Source of the DNA: Candidatus Delongbacteria bacterium
GTDB taxonomy: Bacteria > CAIWAD01 > BS150m-G50
Assembly: GCA_016784425.1 (NCBI GenBank)
Contig: JADHUQ010000121.1
Location: 1 to 7,199 of the forward strand
Direction of reading: 5' to 3'
Length of the DNA stretch: 7,199 nt
Shown here: in pieces, positions 6,423 through 7,199 of the stretch
Numbering within the stretch: position 1 is the stretch's first letter
Layout: every line of letters starts with the position of its first letter
Notes under the pieces: generated by a model
Told to the model about the DNA's origin: nothing
Databases searched by the model: none
The model's input: only the letters and a program-made list of their open reading frames with translations
Program-made: the position numbers and the translations under genes

Positions 6423-7199
6423 GACTTGAAGTGATTGGAATCAACCATACGACCTCAAAAGTGGAAGTCCGTGAAAAGGCGGCGATCAACAGCGAGAGTC
6501 TGTCCAGCCAACTGCCGTTGCTGACAGCCGGCGAAGAGATGGAGGGGGCGGTAATACTCTCCACCTGCAATCGTACTGAATTCTACCTGTCACCGCGGAC
6601 CCATCTACACAAAGATTCCCTGCGGGCGCTTTTCACCCGTATCACAAATCTGGACAGCACTGAAACGGCTAACGCTTACCTGTTTCAGGATGAAGCAGCC
6701 GTACAGCATCTATTCAAGGTCGCTTCCGGACTGAATTCCCAGATAGTGGGGGAGACTGAGATCCTGGGACAGGTGAAGGACGCCTATTACCAGGCATTGA
6801 AACTTGAACAGACCAACACTGTATTGAACAAGGTCTTTCTACGCGCCATTGAGTGTGGTAAAGAGGTTCGGCATCGTACCGCCATTACCGAAGGGGCCGT
6901 TTCGGTTGCCAGTGCTGCAGCGCAACTGGCAGGAAAGATTTTCGGACAACTCCAGGCGCACAACACTCTCCTGGTCGGTGCCGGTGCAACTGCACAACTG
7001 GTAGCGACCCATCTGCAGAGTAACGGAGCTGTGAACTGGCGGGTGAGCAATCGTACACCCGCGCGGGCTGAACAGCTGGCCGCTCTTTTGAACGGAGCAG
7101 TTACTGTCTTTCCACCAACAGCAGCAGAGCTGGCCTGGGCTGATCTGGTAGTCTGTGCCACCAGTGCGCCCCATCACCTTATCAGCCGGGAGATGGTCC
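6419..7199 (+). CDS. hemA: Glutamyl-tRNA reductase, 3' end outside the window
   Basis: HemA reduces glutamyl-tRNA(Glu) with NADPH to glutamate-1-semialdehyde, the committed step of the C5 route to 5-aminolevulinate. The first 260 codons are present; family length is about 420, so the C-terminal dimerisation helix is missing because the window ends. Visible are GINHTTSKVEVRE (7-19), STCNRTE (48-54) with the catalytic Cys50, His97 in the HLFKVASGLNS block, VGETEILGQVK (110-120), GKEVRHRTAI, GAVSVASAAAQLA (159-171) and the nucleotide-binding LLVGAGATAQL (184-194) followed by SNRT. Two details differ from the common form: TSK replaces the usual TAP in the first motif, and Ala190 stands where GAGE is common. 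Ala168 aligns with the heme-binding Cys170 of enterobacterial HemA. The ATG overlaps the hemX stop. Use of the C5 rather than the ALA synthase route is therefore certain for this organism if the enzyme is active. Confidence 0.96.
   Translation, partial: MRLEVIGINHTTSKVEVREKAAINSESLSSQLPLLTAGEEMEGAVILSTCNRTEFYLSPRTHLHKDSLRALFTRITNLDSTETANAYLFQDEAAVQHLFKVASGLNSQIVGETEILGQVKDAYYQALKLEQTNTVLNKVFLRAIECGKEVRHRTAITEGAVSVASAAAQLAGKIFGQLQAHNTLLVGAGATAQLVATHLQSNGAVNWRVSNRTPARAEQLAALLNGAVTVFPPTAAELAWADLVVCATSAPHHLISREMV

Overview
The window is a dense block of tetrapyrrole (heme b) biosynthesis genes, all on the + strand and almost without non-coding DNA. The order is hemD (5' end outside the window), hemE, hemN, hemH, hemG/hemY-type protoporphyrinogen oxidase, hemX-like membrane protein, hemA (3' end outside the window). 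The largest gap is 50 bases (hemD-hemE). From hemE onward every junction overlaps or abuts (4-base GTGA overlap, direct TAG-ATG abutment, 11-base overlap, two 4-base ATGA overlaps), so these genes are very probably one translationally coupled transcript. I see no RNA gene, mobile element, CRISPR array, intrinsic terminator or convincing promoter.

How the genes fit together: HemA reduces glutamyl-tRNA at the start of the pathway, and the HemX-like protein encoded just before it may control HemA level. HemD closes the uroporphyrinogen III ring, HemE removes four carboxyl groups to give coproporphyrinogen III, HemN (radical SAM, oxygen-independent) makes protoporphyrinogen IX, the FAD-dependent oxidase makes protoporphyrin IX, and HemH inserts iron. 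A true HemN beside the oxidase and ferrochelatase indicates the protoporphyrin-dependent route rather than the coproporphyrin-dependent or siroheme-based ones. The enzymes for the remaining early steps (hemL, hemB, hemC) are not in view.

Organism: base composition is moderately GC-rich by eye (not counted). A HemY-type oxidase, an oxygen-independent HemN, a ferrochelatase with the proteobacterial-style ADCLETL motif and hemX next to hemA suggest an anaerobic or facultative Gram-negative bacterium. A Desulfuromonadia/deltaproteobacterial-type lineage is my best guess, at low confidence, because no marker gene is present.

This is mostly a well-known pathway, and I do not see a new system. Points worth a second look are: a Met at the HemN position equivalent to the SAM-contacting Gln311 of E. 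coli; hemN and hemH lying in the same frame with only one TAG between them; loss of the Cys170 equivalent in HemA beside a coupled hemX; an FAD oxidase that usually uses O2 paired with an O2-independent HemN; and the unusual gene order.
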